Source of the DNA: Bacteroidota bacterium
GTDB taxonomy: Bacteria > Bacteroidota > Bacteroidia > Chitinophagales > Chitinophagaceae
Direction of reading: 5' to 3'
Assembly (NCBI GenBank): GCA_023390215.1
Contig: JAEWDG010000027.1
Location: 1 to 5,639, forward strand
DNA length: 5,639 nt
Numbering within the stretch: the first letter of the stretch is position 1; each line of letters opens with the position of its first letter. Below the pieces are notes generated by a model. It was not told where the DNA came from. It saw only the letters and a list, made by a program, of their open reading frames with translations, and did no database searches. A program made the translations under genes and the position numbers. Positions 1 through 5,639 of the stretch are shown here, in pieces.

Positions 1-333
1 GGCTACCTGTTCGATTCGACACGTTATGGAAACGCGGAGCCTTATAAAATAGATGGGATGACCGAGTTTCCGATATCTGTTATGGATGTCTATTGTGTTC
101 GTCCTGATCATAAATCGCTGGTCAGGGCAAAAGAATACACACTTGAGCAGTTGAATTTTGCCGAGAAGGCCCTACAGCCATATTTCGTAATTAATTTTCA
201 CGACATGCTTTATCATCCGGCTTATTCTCTTTATAAAGATTGGTTTGAGTGGTTAATTGATCTGTGCATAACAAGGAAGTATGATTTCTCCAGTTTTCAA
301 AAGGCCATTGCAGATGGAAGTAAGACGTTTTGA
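1..333 (+). CDS. Probable polysaccharide deacetylase, C-terminal fragment (5' end outside window)
   Basis: The reading frame is open from the first base, so this is the last 110 residues of a longer protein; the Met at base 58 is internal. The fragment opens with GYLFDSTRYG, which resembles the 'gy-x-yDSS' strand that follows the core of NodB-type deacetylases. It continues with an E-F-P-I-S stretch (residues 22-26) and ends with INFHDMLYHPAY (64-75), like the late strand carrying a conserved His in this fold. Such enzymes remove N-acetyl groups from sugars, usually at the cell envelope using a metal ion. The metal-binding Asp and the H-x-x-x-H motif lie upstream of the window, so activity cannot be judged. 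The 3' end overlaps the next gene by 20 nt, which points to a shared operon. The family call rests on partial motifs and is moderate. Confidence 0.6.
   Translation, partial: GYLFDSTRYGNAEPYKIDGMTEFPISVMDVYCVRPDHKSLVRAKEYTLEQLNFAEKALQPYFVINFHDMLYHPAYSLYKDWFEWLIDLCITRKYDFSSFQKAIADGSKTF
299..304 (+). promoter_or_regulatory. Possible ribosome binding site for the GNAT gene
   Basis: AAAAGG lies 9 nt before the ATG at 314, inside the end of the upstream gene. It favours that start over the ATG at 281, whose nearest purine-rich stretch (AAGGA at 273-277) sits only 3 nt away. The match is weak, and Bacteroidota often initiate without such a site. Confidence 0.3.
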
Positions 334-919
334 GATCACAGATGTAAAAGATGTTACCGCGTTGCACATGTGGGCTTTTAAAGACCACCTGAATGTGTTA
401 CTGGGCAGAGTTTACATCAGCGCTTTCCTCACCTGGTTTATTGACCGAAAAGATTGTGTAAACGTGTTAGGAAAATTAGCCAATGGCGAAACCGGGGGAT
501 ATATAGTTGGGGCGCCCTGGGGCTATCAACAAATCATGAATAAAGATTTGATTACCGTGGCTGCTAAAGAAATGCTTAAGCGGCCATGGCTCATTTTCCA
601 TAAAAAAATTATTGCTTCGGTTTGGCTCAGGGTGAAAACGATCCTGGGGATGAACAAATTTATAAGCGAAACCAGTCTGAAGTATGAAGGCAGAATTATC
701 TCGCTCGTTGGGATAGGCGTTGCCGAGAATGCACAGGGTTCAGGGTTAGCATCTGAAATGATGCATGTTTTTATAGAGCAATCACGGCGGGCAGGATACA
801 CATATGCACGTCTCTCTGTGTATGCCGCTAACAAAAGAGCAAGGAAATTTTATGAAAAGATGGGTTGGCTTCCTGAATCTGCGACAACCCCGGTTATGGG
901 TTATTTCAAAAAACTTTGA
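314..919 (+). CDS. GNAT-family N-acetyltransferase of a polysaccharide cluster
   Basis: This 201-residue protein probably transfers an acetyl group from acetyl-CoA to an amine. The acetyl-CoA signature is clear: strand LVGIGVAENA (131-140) leads into Q-G-S-G-L-A (141-146), the Q/R-x-x-G-x-A phosphate-binding turn, followed by a helix. A later block LSVYAANKRARKFYEKMGW (168-186) is the usual GNAT motif B with the conserved N, A, FYEK and GW pattern. The N-terminal part (LHMWAF, LLGRVY) forms a variable substrate region. The start at 314 is chosen because MEVRRFEITDV fits the first GNAT strand; starting at 281 would add 11 unmatched residues and lengthen the overlap. Its place beside a sugar aminotransferase suggests that it acetylates an amino sugar nucleotide, like the GNAT enzymes PseH or WecD, but the acceptor is not readable from the sequence. 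A TGATG junction links it to the next gene. Confidence 0.85.
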   Translation: MEVRRFEITDVKDVTALHMWAFKDHLNVLLGRVYISAFLTWFIDRKDCVNVLGKLANGETGGYIVGAPWGYQQIMNKDLITVAAKEMLKRPWLIFHKKIIASVWLRVKTILGMNKFISETSLKYEGRIISLVGIGVAENAQGSGLASEMMHVFIEQSRRAGYTYARLSVYAANKRARKFYEKMGWLPESATTPVMGYFKKL

Positions 920-1875
920 TGCAAAAGCTAACCGTTTGTTTTCCTGTTTATAATGAAGTTAAGTTCATTGATTCACTTATTCAATCCGTGATCGGAACCT
1001 ATCCCATTGATAAAGAGATCGTACTCATTGACGGCGGAAGTACCGATGGTACGCTGGATAAAATTAAAGGCTGGCAGGCAAAATATCCCAATATTACGCT
1101 GGTTGATAATCCTGACCGTTATGTGAGCAATGGATTCAATAAAGCATTCCGGCTCACGCAATCCAAATACATCGCACTGATGGGCGCACACGCTGAATAT
1201 CCTGCAAATTATTTTGAAAAAGGGCTGGCCCTGCTCGAAGCCGGCGAATGTGACGCGGTGGGTGGTCCGCTGGTTCAAAAAGGTAAATCTGAAAAAGCTT
1301 CGGTTATCGCTTTTTGCATGAGTTCAAAATTTGGGGTGGGAGACACCGAATTCCGGACATCTAAGAAAAGAATGTATGTAGACAGCGTGGCGATGGCAAT
1401 TTATAACCGTTCTGTTTTTGATAAGGCAGGTATGTTTGATGAAGCTCTGGTGCGCAACCAGGACGATGAGTTTCATTACCGGCTGAATCATTTCGGGTTT
1501 CGCATTTTAATGGAACCTAAAATGGAATCCGTGTATTATGTTCGGGAAGACCTGCGTTCCTTATGGAAACAATATTATTATTACGGGTATTACAAACCCA
1601 TGGTGCTAAGAAAGATTCGTTCAGGAATTCGCATCCGGCATCTGGTTCCGGGTATGTTCACACTCTACCTGCTCACACTTCCTTTCTTCGCATGGTTACA
1701 TCCTGTTTTTTTATTACCCCTGACATTATATTTTATACTTGCCGCGATAATTTTGGGCAGGCAATTTAAAAAGCCAGGTGAAATCCTGTTCGGGATACTG
1801 GCATTTATGACGCTCCACCTTGCATATGGCTCCGGATTTTTACGGGGTTTATTTAATTCAAAAATAAGATCATGA
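919..1875 (+). CDS. Glycosyltransferase family 2, ExoA-like, membrane-anchored
   Basis: This 318-residue enzyme has a GT-A domain (about 1-230) and a hydrophobic C-terminus. The N-terminal strand TVCFPVYNE (5-13) and IDGGSTDGT (37-45) are the nucleotide-binding signatures of family 2. RNQDDEFHYRL (179-189) carries the catalytic-base acids (D182, D183, E184), and QYYYYGYYK (218-226) matches the ExoA-type Q-Y-x-x-Y-G-x-x-K block. ExoA of succinoglycan synthesis adds a sugar to a lipid-linked oligosaccharide on the cytoplasmic face, and a similar role is inferred here. Membrane segments are visible at about 244-261, 262-279 and 288-305. Where a DXD motif is expected, the protein has MGAH (88-91), so the usual metal-binding Asp residues are missing. 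An ATG at 919 overlapping the upstream TGA by one base is chosen over the TTG at 916. The stop overlaps the next start as ATGA. Donor and acceptor sugars are unknown. Confidence 0.9.
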   Translation: MQKLTVCFPVYNEVKFIDSLIQSVIGTYPIDKEIVLIDGGSTDGTLDKIKGWQAKYPNITLVDNPDRYVSNGFNKAFRLTQSKYIALMGAHAEYPANYFEKGLALLEAGECDAVGGPLVQKGKSEKASVIAFCMSSKFGVGDTEFRTSKKRMYVDSVAMAIYNRSVFDKAGMFDEALVRNQDDEFHYRLNHFGFRILMEPKMESVYYVREDLRSLWKQYYYYGYYKPMVLRKIRSGIRIRHLVPGMFTLYLLTLPFFAWLHPVFLLPLTLYFILAAIILGRQFKKPGEILFGILAFMTLHLAYGSGFLRGLFNSKIRS

Positions 1876-3101
1876 ACATACCATTTTCTCCTCCCTATAT
1901 TGATGATGACGTTATCAGTGAAGTAACAGATACGCTGAGGTCGGGCTGGATCACAACAGGCCCGAAGGTTAAAGCGCTTGAAGAGGAAGTAATTAAACTC
2001 AGTGGCACAGCCCAGGCGCTTTGTGTGAATTCATGGACTTCTGGTGCAATGCTGATGCTGAAATGGTTTGGAGTGGGCGCAGGAGATGAAGTGATCATAC
2101 CGGCCTATACCTATAGTGCTACAGCCCTCGCTGTTCTTCATTGTGGCGCTATCCCGGTAATGGTTGATATCAAAGAAGATTTTACGATCGACATTGAAAA
2201 GATCCGTGAGCGGATCACAGAAAGAACAAAAGTGATCATGCCGGTTGATATCGCAGGCTGGCCCTGTGATTATCCATCTATCAACGCTTTGGTGGAAGAC
2301 CCTTCTATCAGGGCCAGATTTCACGCAGCAAATAAGAACCAGGAGAAGCTGGGCAGAATTCTAATTATATCCGATGCAGCGCATTCTATAGGCGCCACAT
2401 TTGAAGGAGAAGAAACCGGTTCACTCACAGACATCACTATTTTTTCTTTTCATGCTGTGAAAAATGTGACCACTGCAGAAGGTGGCGTTATATGTATCAA
2501 CCTCCCTGAACCGTTCGACAATGAAACTGAATATGCCTATTTAAGGATGATGACGTTGAATGGTCAGACCAAAGATGCTTTTTCAAAATCTAAAGCTGGT
2601 GGCTGGCGCTACGATATCATAGATTTAGGATTGAAGATCAACATGCCTGATGTTTGTGCAGCCATCGGTCTTGCTCAGATAAGGAAATACGATAAACAAT
2701 TATTATTAGAAAGGAAGCGCGTATTCGACCAGTATTCAGAAGCATTTGGAAAACTGTTATGGGCTGAGCTTCCTCCGCAAAATTTGCCGGGAAGAAAATC
2801 TTCTTATCACCTCTATGCATTGCGCATACTGAATATTACAGAAGCACAAAGAGATGCGATAATAGATGAGATCAGCAAACATGGCGTAGCGGTGAATGTG
2901 CATTTTATACCGATGCCCATGCTTAGTCTGTTTAAAGGAATGGGATATGACATCAATGATTATCCAAATGCATATAATAATTATGCACGCGAAATCTCGC
3001 TGCCGATTTATCCTCAGCTAACGACCGAACAGGTGGATTATATAATTCATGCCGTTGTTTCATCTTACGAAAAAATCATCAACGTTGATCAGGCTGCTTG
3101 A
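1872..3101 (+). CDS. DegT/DnrJ/EryC1/StrS family PLP-dependent sugar aminotransferase
   Basis: This 409-residue protein, near the upper end of usual family length, transfers an amino group (normally from glutamate) to a keto-sugar nucleotide in the cytoplasm. The expected landmarks appear in order: GWITTGPKVKALEEE (25-39), the cofactor-phosphate region NSWTSGAM (53-60), GDEVIIPAYTYSATA (71-85), the PLP-contacting D168 in SDAAHSIGA (167-175), and the Schiff-base lysine K197 in SFHAVKNVTTAEGG (192-205). The C-terminal region with SSYHLYALRI (310-319) and VNVHFIPMP (341-349) also fits. All key residues are present, so the enzyme looks active. The segment between CDY (132-134) and SDAAH is some 10-15 residues longer than in ArnB-type members. 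It shares an ATGA overlap with the glycosyltransferase and overlaps the phosphoglycosyl transferase by 53 nt. With that neighbour and a GNAT enzyme, a PglE/WbpE-like role in making an N-acetylated amino sugar is plausible, but its keto-sugar substrate is unknown. Confidence 0.93.
   Translation: MNIPFSPPYIDDDVISEVTDTLRSGWITTGPKVKALEEEVIKLSGTAQALCVNSWTSGAMLMLKWFGVGAGDEVIIPAYTYSATALAVLHCGAIPVMVDIKEDFTIDIEKIRERITERTKVIMPVDIAGWPCDYPSINALVEDPSIRARFHAANKNQEKLGRILIISDAAHSIGATFEGEETGSLTDITIFSFHAVKNVTTAEGGVICINLPEPFDNETEYAYLRMMTLNGQTKDAFSKSKAGGWRYDIIDLGLKINMPDVCAAIGLAQIRKYDKQLLLERKRVFDQYSEAFGKLLWAELPPQNLPGRKSSYHLYALRILNITEAQRDAIIDEISKHGVAVNVHFIPMPMLSLFKGMGYDINDYPNAYNNYAREISLPIYPQLTTEQVDYIIHAVVSSYEKIINVDQAA
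3031..3037 (+). promoter_or_regulatory. Possible ribosome binding site for the phosphoglycosyl transferase
   Basis: AGGTGGA lies 11 nt before the ATG at 3049 and within the aminotransferase gene. The spacing is slightly long, but this is one of the better Shine-Dalgarno-like stretches in the window and supports the 3049 start over the TTG at 3085, which has none. Confidence 0.35.
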
Positions 3102-3663
3102 TATCATTTTTTCTTTTTTCGGTCTCCTGATACTTTCTCCGTTACTACTGCTTATTGCGGTTTGGGTAAAGCTCGATTCCCAAGGCCCCGTTTTTTACAG
3201 GCAGGTCAGGGTAGGAAGATTCGGGAAGGATTTCAGGTTATTTAAGTTCCGTTCAATGCGCGTAAATGCAGATAAATCCGGACTGTTAACTGTTGGAGGA
3301 AGAGACCCGCGCGTTACTAATGCAGGTTATTATCTTCGGAAATTCAAACTTGATGAATTGCCCCAGTTACTTAATGTGCTCGCTGGTGATATGAGCCTGG
3401 TTGGTCCCAGGCCTGAAGTAAGGAAATACGTTGAATTATATTCACCCGAGCAAAAAAATGTACTAAATGTTCGTCCGGGAATAACAGACATCGCCTCTAT
3501 CGAATATAAGAAAGAAAACGAGTTGCTCGCGGGATCGCCTGATCCCGAATACACCTACATCCACGAAGTAATGCCTGAAAAATTAAGGCTGAACCAGATC
3601 TTCATCAACAACCCCAGCGCCTGGAATTATATTAAGATCATATGGCGCACAGTATTCGGTTAA
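3049..3663 (+). CDS. Undecaprenyl-phosphate sugar-1-phosphate transferase (PglC-type monotopic phosphoglycosyl transferase)
   Basis: This 204-residue protein belongs to the bacterial sugar transferase family that starts glycan assembly by moving a sugar phosphate from a UDP-sugar to undecaprenyl phosphate at the inner membrane. It has only the small catalytic form, without the extra N-terminal membrane domain of WbaP or WcaJ. A single hydrophobic re-entrant helix (about 14-40) contains the conserved S30-P31 break, followed by GPVFYRQVRVG (46-56), FKFRSM (65-70), the catalytic Asp-Glu pair D102-E103 in KLDELPQLLNVL, SLVGPRPE (116-123) and VRPGITD (141-147). All expected catalytic residues are present. 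ATG 3049 gives a 53-nt overlap with the aminotransferase; a TTG at 3085 would give a protein starting right at IRLLDII, as many homologues do, so the start is uncertain by 12 residues. Sitting beside a sugar aminotransferase, it may load a di-N-acetylated or similar amino sugar, as PglC does; that is inference. Confidence 0.92.
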   Translation: MPLFHLTKKSSTLIRLLDIIFSFFGLLILSPLLLLIAVWVKLDSQGPVFYRQVRVGRFGKDFRLFKFRSMRVNADKSGLLTVGGRDPRVTNAGYYLRKFKLDELPQLLNVLAGDMSLVGPRPEVRKYVELYSPEQKNVLNVRPGITDIASIEYKKENELLAGSPDPEYTYIHEVMPEKLRLNQIFINNPSAWNYIKIIWRTVFG

Positions 3664-3669
3664 GTCCTA
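3661..3669. other. Convergent gene junction with 3-nt spacer
   Basis: The TAA of the + strand phosphoglycosyl transferase (3661-3663) and the TAG of the - strand SGNH-like gene (3669-3667) are separated by only the three bases GTC. No hairpin followed by a T-run lies at the junction, so there is no visible intrinsic terminator between the two oppositely directed operons. Confidence 0.9.
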
Positions 3670-4608
3670 CTTTAACAACGGTTGAATTCCCTCTCTGTAA
3701 ACTTTCTCAGTTAATTTCTCTGCCCCCTGTTCATTCAGGTGAAGCTCATCGCGGAATAATTCCGGGTGCTGCAGGAATTCCATATCATGCGCATAATCTA
3801 AAAACAAACCATGGTGCTTCTCCGCAATTTTTTTCATCTCTGAACAAACTGCCGCGTATTGCGGAACATTCAGATAAAAAGGAGAAACACAGAGTATGGT
3901 CTTCACGCCTTTGCTGTCAGCAATGCTGAGCGTTTCTTCCAGAAGTTTCAACGCTGTTGTATCAAAGGGTACAGTTTCCGGTGTGTACCTGTTGAACTGA
4001 CTTTTAAATGCAGCACTGTCAATTTTCCCTTTCAGCGGGTCGTATCCATTTTCACTGAATCTACCAATGTGTGTAAAACTGTTTATCAGTATCGAGCCTA
4101 TTAATGAATTGAAAGGATAGGTTCTGATCCATCTTGCTTTCCATGATTCCTTCTTATCCTGCCGTTCAACTGCTTTTCTGATCTCCGGATATTTATTTGT
4201 AAATGGCATCAGGATGCCTGTTTGTGCATCAATGAATTTTTGATCTGTCTGGTACCCTTCTAAAAAATGGTAGGGAATAATATCAATGATAAAACACCGT
4301 GGTGAGGAACGATCTGTGATCTGCCGAACACAGGCATTCACATAATAAATACCCATGTTATCTCTTCCTCCGTTATAACAGGTAAGACCGGTAAGTACAG
4401 AGATCTTCTTTGGGATGAAATGATGTACAGCCCTGGAAGAACCAAGTATTACGATATCGGATGTGTCTTTATCCAGCAAATTAATGCTGGTAAAATCTTC
4501 CCCATGGTTCTGGTGATAAAAACCGCGCTCGAGTAAAGCGCCACCGAGCCGGTCGATAATAACCAACAGAATCACAAAAAGAAGCAGATTTTTTATAAAA
4601 CGTAACAT
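3667..4608 (-). CDS. Membrane-anchored SGNH-hydrolase-like protein paired with an MBOAT acyltransferase
   Basis: This 313-residue protein has a short basic start and one hydrophobic helix (about 6-24), so it probably sits in the inner membrane with the rest in the periplasm. DIVILGSSRA (51-60) is a block I variant with GSS in place of GDS; S58 would be the nucleophile. YNGGRDN (78-84) fits block II, and RDELHLNEQGAEKL (286-299) carries the D-x-x-H pair D287/H290 of block V. The triad therefore looks complete. The ATG at 4608 is preferred to the in-frame one at 4707, because the latter would run 94 nt into the MBOAT gene and add a charged 33-residue tail before the anchor. It follows the MBOAT gene by 5 nt. 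Such partners (AlgJ/AlgX, DltD) take part in O-acylation of envelope polymers, and acetyl transfer to a polysaccharide is the best guess; an esterase role is possible. Confidence 0.78.
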   Translation of the reverse strand: MLRFIKNLLLFVILLVIIDRLGGALLERGFYHQNHGEDFTSINLLDKDTSDIVILGSSRAVHHFIPKKISVLTGLTCYNGGRDNMGIYYVNACVRQITDRSSPRCFIIDIIPYHFLEGYQTDQKFIDAQTGILMPFTNKYPEIRKAVERQDKKESWKARWIRTYPFNSLIGSILINSFTHIGRFSENGYDPLKGKIDSAAFKSQFNRYTPETVPFDTTALKLLEETLSIADSKGVKTILCVSPFYLNVPQYAAVCSEMKKIAEKHHGLFLDYAHDMEFLQHPELFRDELHLNEQGAEKLTEKVYREGIQPLLK

Positions 4609-4613
4609 GATGA

Positions 4614-5639
4614 TCAGAACTGAAAATAAATAAATTGACCGCCATTGATCACACCGATCGCAAGGATCATATACACCAGGATCGCGTAGCCTGCCCACCT
4701 CAGCCATTTTTTCTCTGAGTGGATCAAAGAATATTTATTTCTGAATTTTTCTGTATTGAAATCCGCAGCAAAAAGAAACGCGATCAGCAGGATATCATAA
4801 AGGAAATAAGCATCATTCCCTATGTACAATTTTCCCGGCTTCATAGAAATAATGTTTGACAGGATTGTCCATGCTTTGTGAACCGATTCAGCCCTGAAAA
4901 AGATCCAGCTTACCATAACCAGAATAAAAGTTATCAGCCATTGAACGATGGCGGGTAAACGCAGTTTCAGATATTTTTTCGATAAGATCTCAACCATGAG
5001 GTAGATGCCATGCAATGCGCCCCAGATGATAAACGTATTGGAGGCCCCGTGCCAAAGACCGCTGACAAGAAAAACAAAAAAAAGGTTGAACATATTTCTG
5101 CGCATCGTAACCCTGTTACCTCCCAGAGGTATGTACAGGTAATCTCTGAACCATGTGGAAAGTGAAATATGCCAGCGGCTCCAGAATTCGCGTATGGATA
5201 AAGAAAGATAAGGTCTTTTAAAATTTGTCATCAGGTCAACGCCAAGGATATGCGCGCAGCCTATCGCGATCAAACTATAACCTGAAAAATCTCCATAGAT
5301 CTGAAACCCGAAAAAAATACTTCCCACCAGGGATGATATACCGGAGTGATTCTCCGGGTGGGCAAAAATGGCGTTAACATAGATCGCAAGCCGGTCAGCG
5401 ATCACCACTTTCACGAACATACCCCATAGCATCATTTTCAATCCCGCCACAACCCGGCTGTAGTTAAACTGCACTTTTTCTTTTAGCTGATGAAGTATGT
5501 TCTGAGGCCGTTCAATCGGGCCCGCCACCAGCTGGGGGTAAAACATTACATATAAAGCATAGATCCCGAACTTATACTCTGCTCTTTGATGGCCACGATA
5601 AACTTCGATGGTATAGCTCATCGCCTGGAAAGTATGAAA
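4614..5639 (-). CDS. MBOAT-family O-acyltransferase (AlgI/DltB-like), N-terminus outside window
   Basis: The frame remains open to the right edge, encoding F-H-T-F-Q-A before the Met at 5621, so that Met is internal; family members read similarly (F-x-T-F-Q-A-x-S-Y-T). About 341 residues are visible, and perhaps 120-160 N-terminal ones are missing compared with AlgI-type proteins. Visible landmarks, counting from the edge Phe, are YPQLVAGPIERP (34-45), FWSRWHISLSTWFRDYLY (152-169), IPLGGNR (170-176), SGLWHGAS (193-200) with the conserved His 197, and WGALHG (206-211) with the second conserved His 210. The C-terminus ends in FIYFQF, typical of the family. Several membrane helices are evident, for instance about 62-82, 182-203, 230-247 and 314-331. 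These proteins pass acyl groups, usually acetyl, across the inner membrane for O-acylation of a periplasmic or surface polymer. The SGNH-like gene 5 nt downstream is its likely partner. The substrate is inferred, not visible. Confidence 0.93.
   Translation of the reverse strand, partial: FHTFQAMSYTIEVYRGHQRAEYKFGIYALYVMFYPQLVAGPIERPQNILHQLKEKVQFNYSRVVAGLKMMLWGMFVKVVIADRLAIYVNAIFAHPENHSGISSLVGSIFFGFQIYGDFSGYSLIAIGCAHILGVDLMTNFKRPYLSLSIREFWSRWHISLSTWFRDYLYIPLGGNRVTMRRNMFNLFFVFLVSGLWHGASNTFIIWGALHGIYLMVEILSKKYLKLRLPAIVQWLITFILVMVSWIFFRAESVHKAWTILSNIISMKPGKLYIGNDAYFLYDILLIAFLFAADFNTEKFRNKYSLIHSEKKWLRWAGYAILVYMILAIGVINGGQFIYFQF

Noticed and set aside
281..313. Longer N-terminus for the GNAT protein from ATG 281
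   Set aside because: The extra 11 residues do not fit the GNAT fold start, the purine stretch is too close to that ATG, and the overlap with the deacetylase would grow to 53 nt.
526..834. A 102-codon - strand reading frame opposite the GNAT gene
   Set aside because: It mirrors the GNAT coding sequence, shows no recognisable domain and has no place in the operon layout.
973..1278. A 101-codon - strand reading frame opposite the GT2 gene
   Set aside because: It is antisense to a clear glycosyltransferase domain and resembles no protein I recognise.
3530..3547. Perfect 7-bp inverted repeat CGGGATC-gcct-GATCCCG, a possible terminator stem
   Set aside because: It lies inside the phosphoglycosyl transferase coding region more than 110 nt before its stop, codes for ordinary residues there and is not followed by a T-run.
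3752..3764. Palindrome CGGAATAATTCCG near the convergent junction
   Set aside because: A one-base loop cannot form a normal hairpin, it is within the SGNH-like gene, and there is no T-run on either side.
3642..3929. A 95-codon + strand reading frame opposite the SGNH-like gene
   Set aside because: It is antisense to a well-supported gene, has low-complexity, non-family-like content and no convincing start signal.
4609..4707. 33-residue N-terminal extension of the SGNH-like protein
   Set aside because: It lies almost entirely within the MBOAT coding region in another frame and would place a charged tail before the membrane anchor; the ATG at 4608 gives a normal anchored protein.
5619..5621. 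Met at 5621 as the start of the MBOAT protein
   Set aside because: The frame continues open to the edge with family-typical residues (F-x-T-F-Q-A), and starting here would remove the N-terminal third of the protein.

Overview
The window is a densely packed piece of a cell-surface polysaccharide (exopolysaccharide, capsule or O-antigen type) biosynthesis locus. Seven protein-coding genes cover all but about 8 of the 5639 bases. The style suggests a member of the Bacteroidota: moderate GC, A/T-rich start contexts mostly without clear Shine-Dalgarno sequences, and protein variants that look familiar from that phylum. This is an inference from style; no marker gene is present and the order or genus cannot be fixed.

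Left block, + strand (1-3663). Five genes run head to tail, and every junction is an overlap (20, 1, 4 and 53 nt). In order they are: the C-terminal end of a probable polysaccharide deacetylase (start lies left of the window), a GNAT N-acetyltransferase, a GT2 glycosyltransferase of the ExoA type with C-terminal membrane segments, a DegT/DnrJ/EryC1/StrS sugar aminotransferase, and a small membrane-bound phosphoglycosyl transferase of the PglC/WcaJ C-terminal type. They read as one translationally coupled operon. A coherent model is that the aminotransferase converts a keto-sugar nucleotide to an amino sugar, the GNAT protein N-acylates it, the phosphoglycosyl transferase loads the first sugar phosphate onto undecaprenyl phosphate, the GT2 enzyme extends the chain, and the deacetylase trims N-acetyl groups. 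The sugar-nucleotide dehydratase, flippase and polymerase that this model needs are not in the window.

Right block, - strand (3667-5639). An MBOAT acyltransferase (its N-terminus is cut off by the right edge) is followed after 5 nt by a membrane-anchored SGNH-like protein. This pair resembles the AlgI plus AlgJ/AlgX and DltB plus DltD arrangements and probably O-acylates a polysaccharide, plausibly the one made by the left block. The two blocks converge, with only 3 nt between their stop codons.

I saw no RNA genes, mobile elements, CRISPR arrays, long repeats or recognisable promoters, and there is no non-coding stretch long enough to hold them. The locus looks like a well-known type of system rather than a new one. 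The points worth a second look are the missing DXD aspartates in the GT2 enzyme, the overlapping gene ends, the 3-nt convergent junction and the substrate of the MBOAT/SGNH pair.
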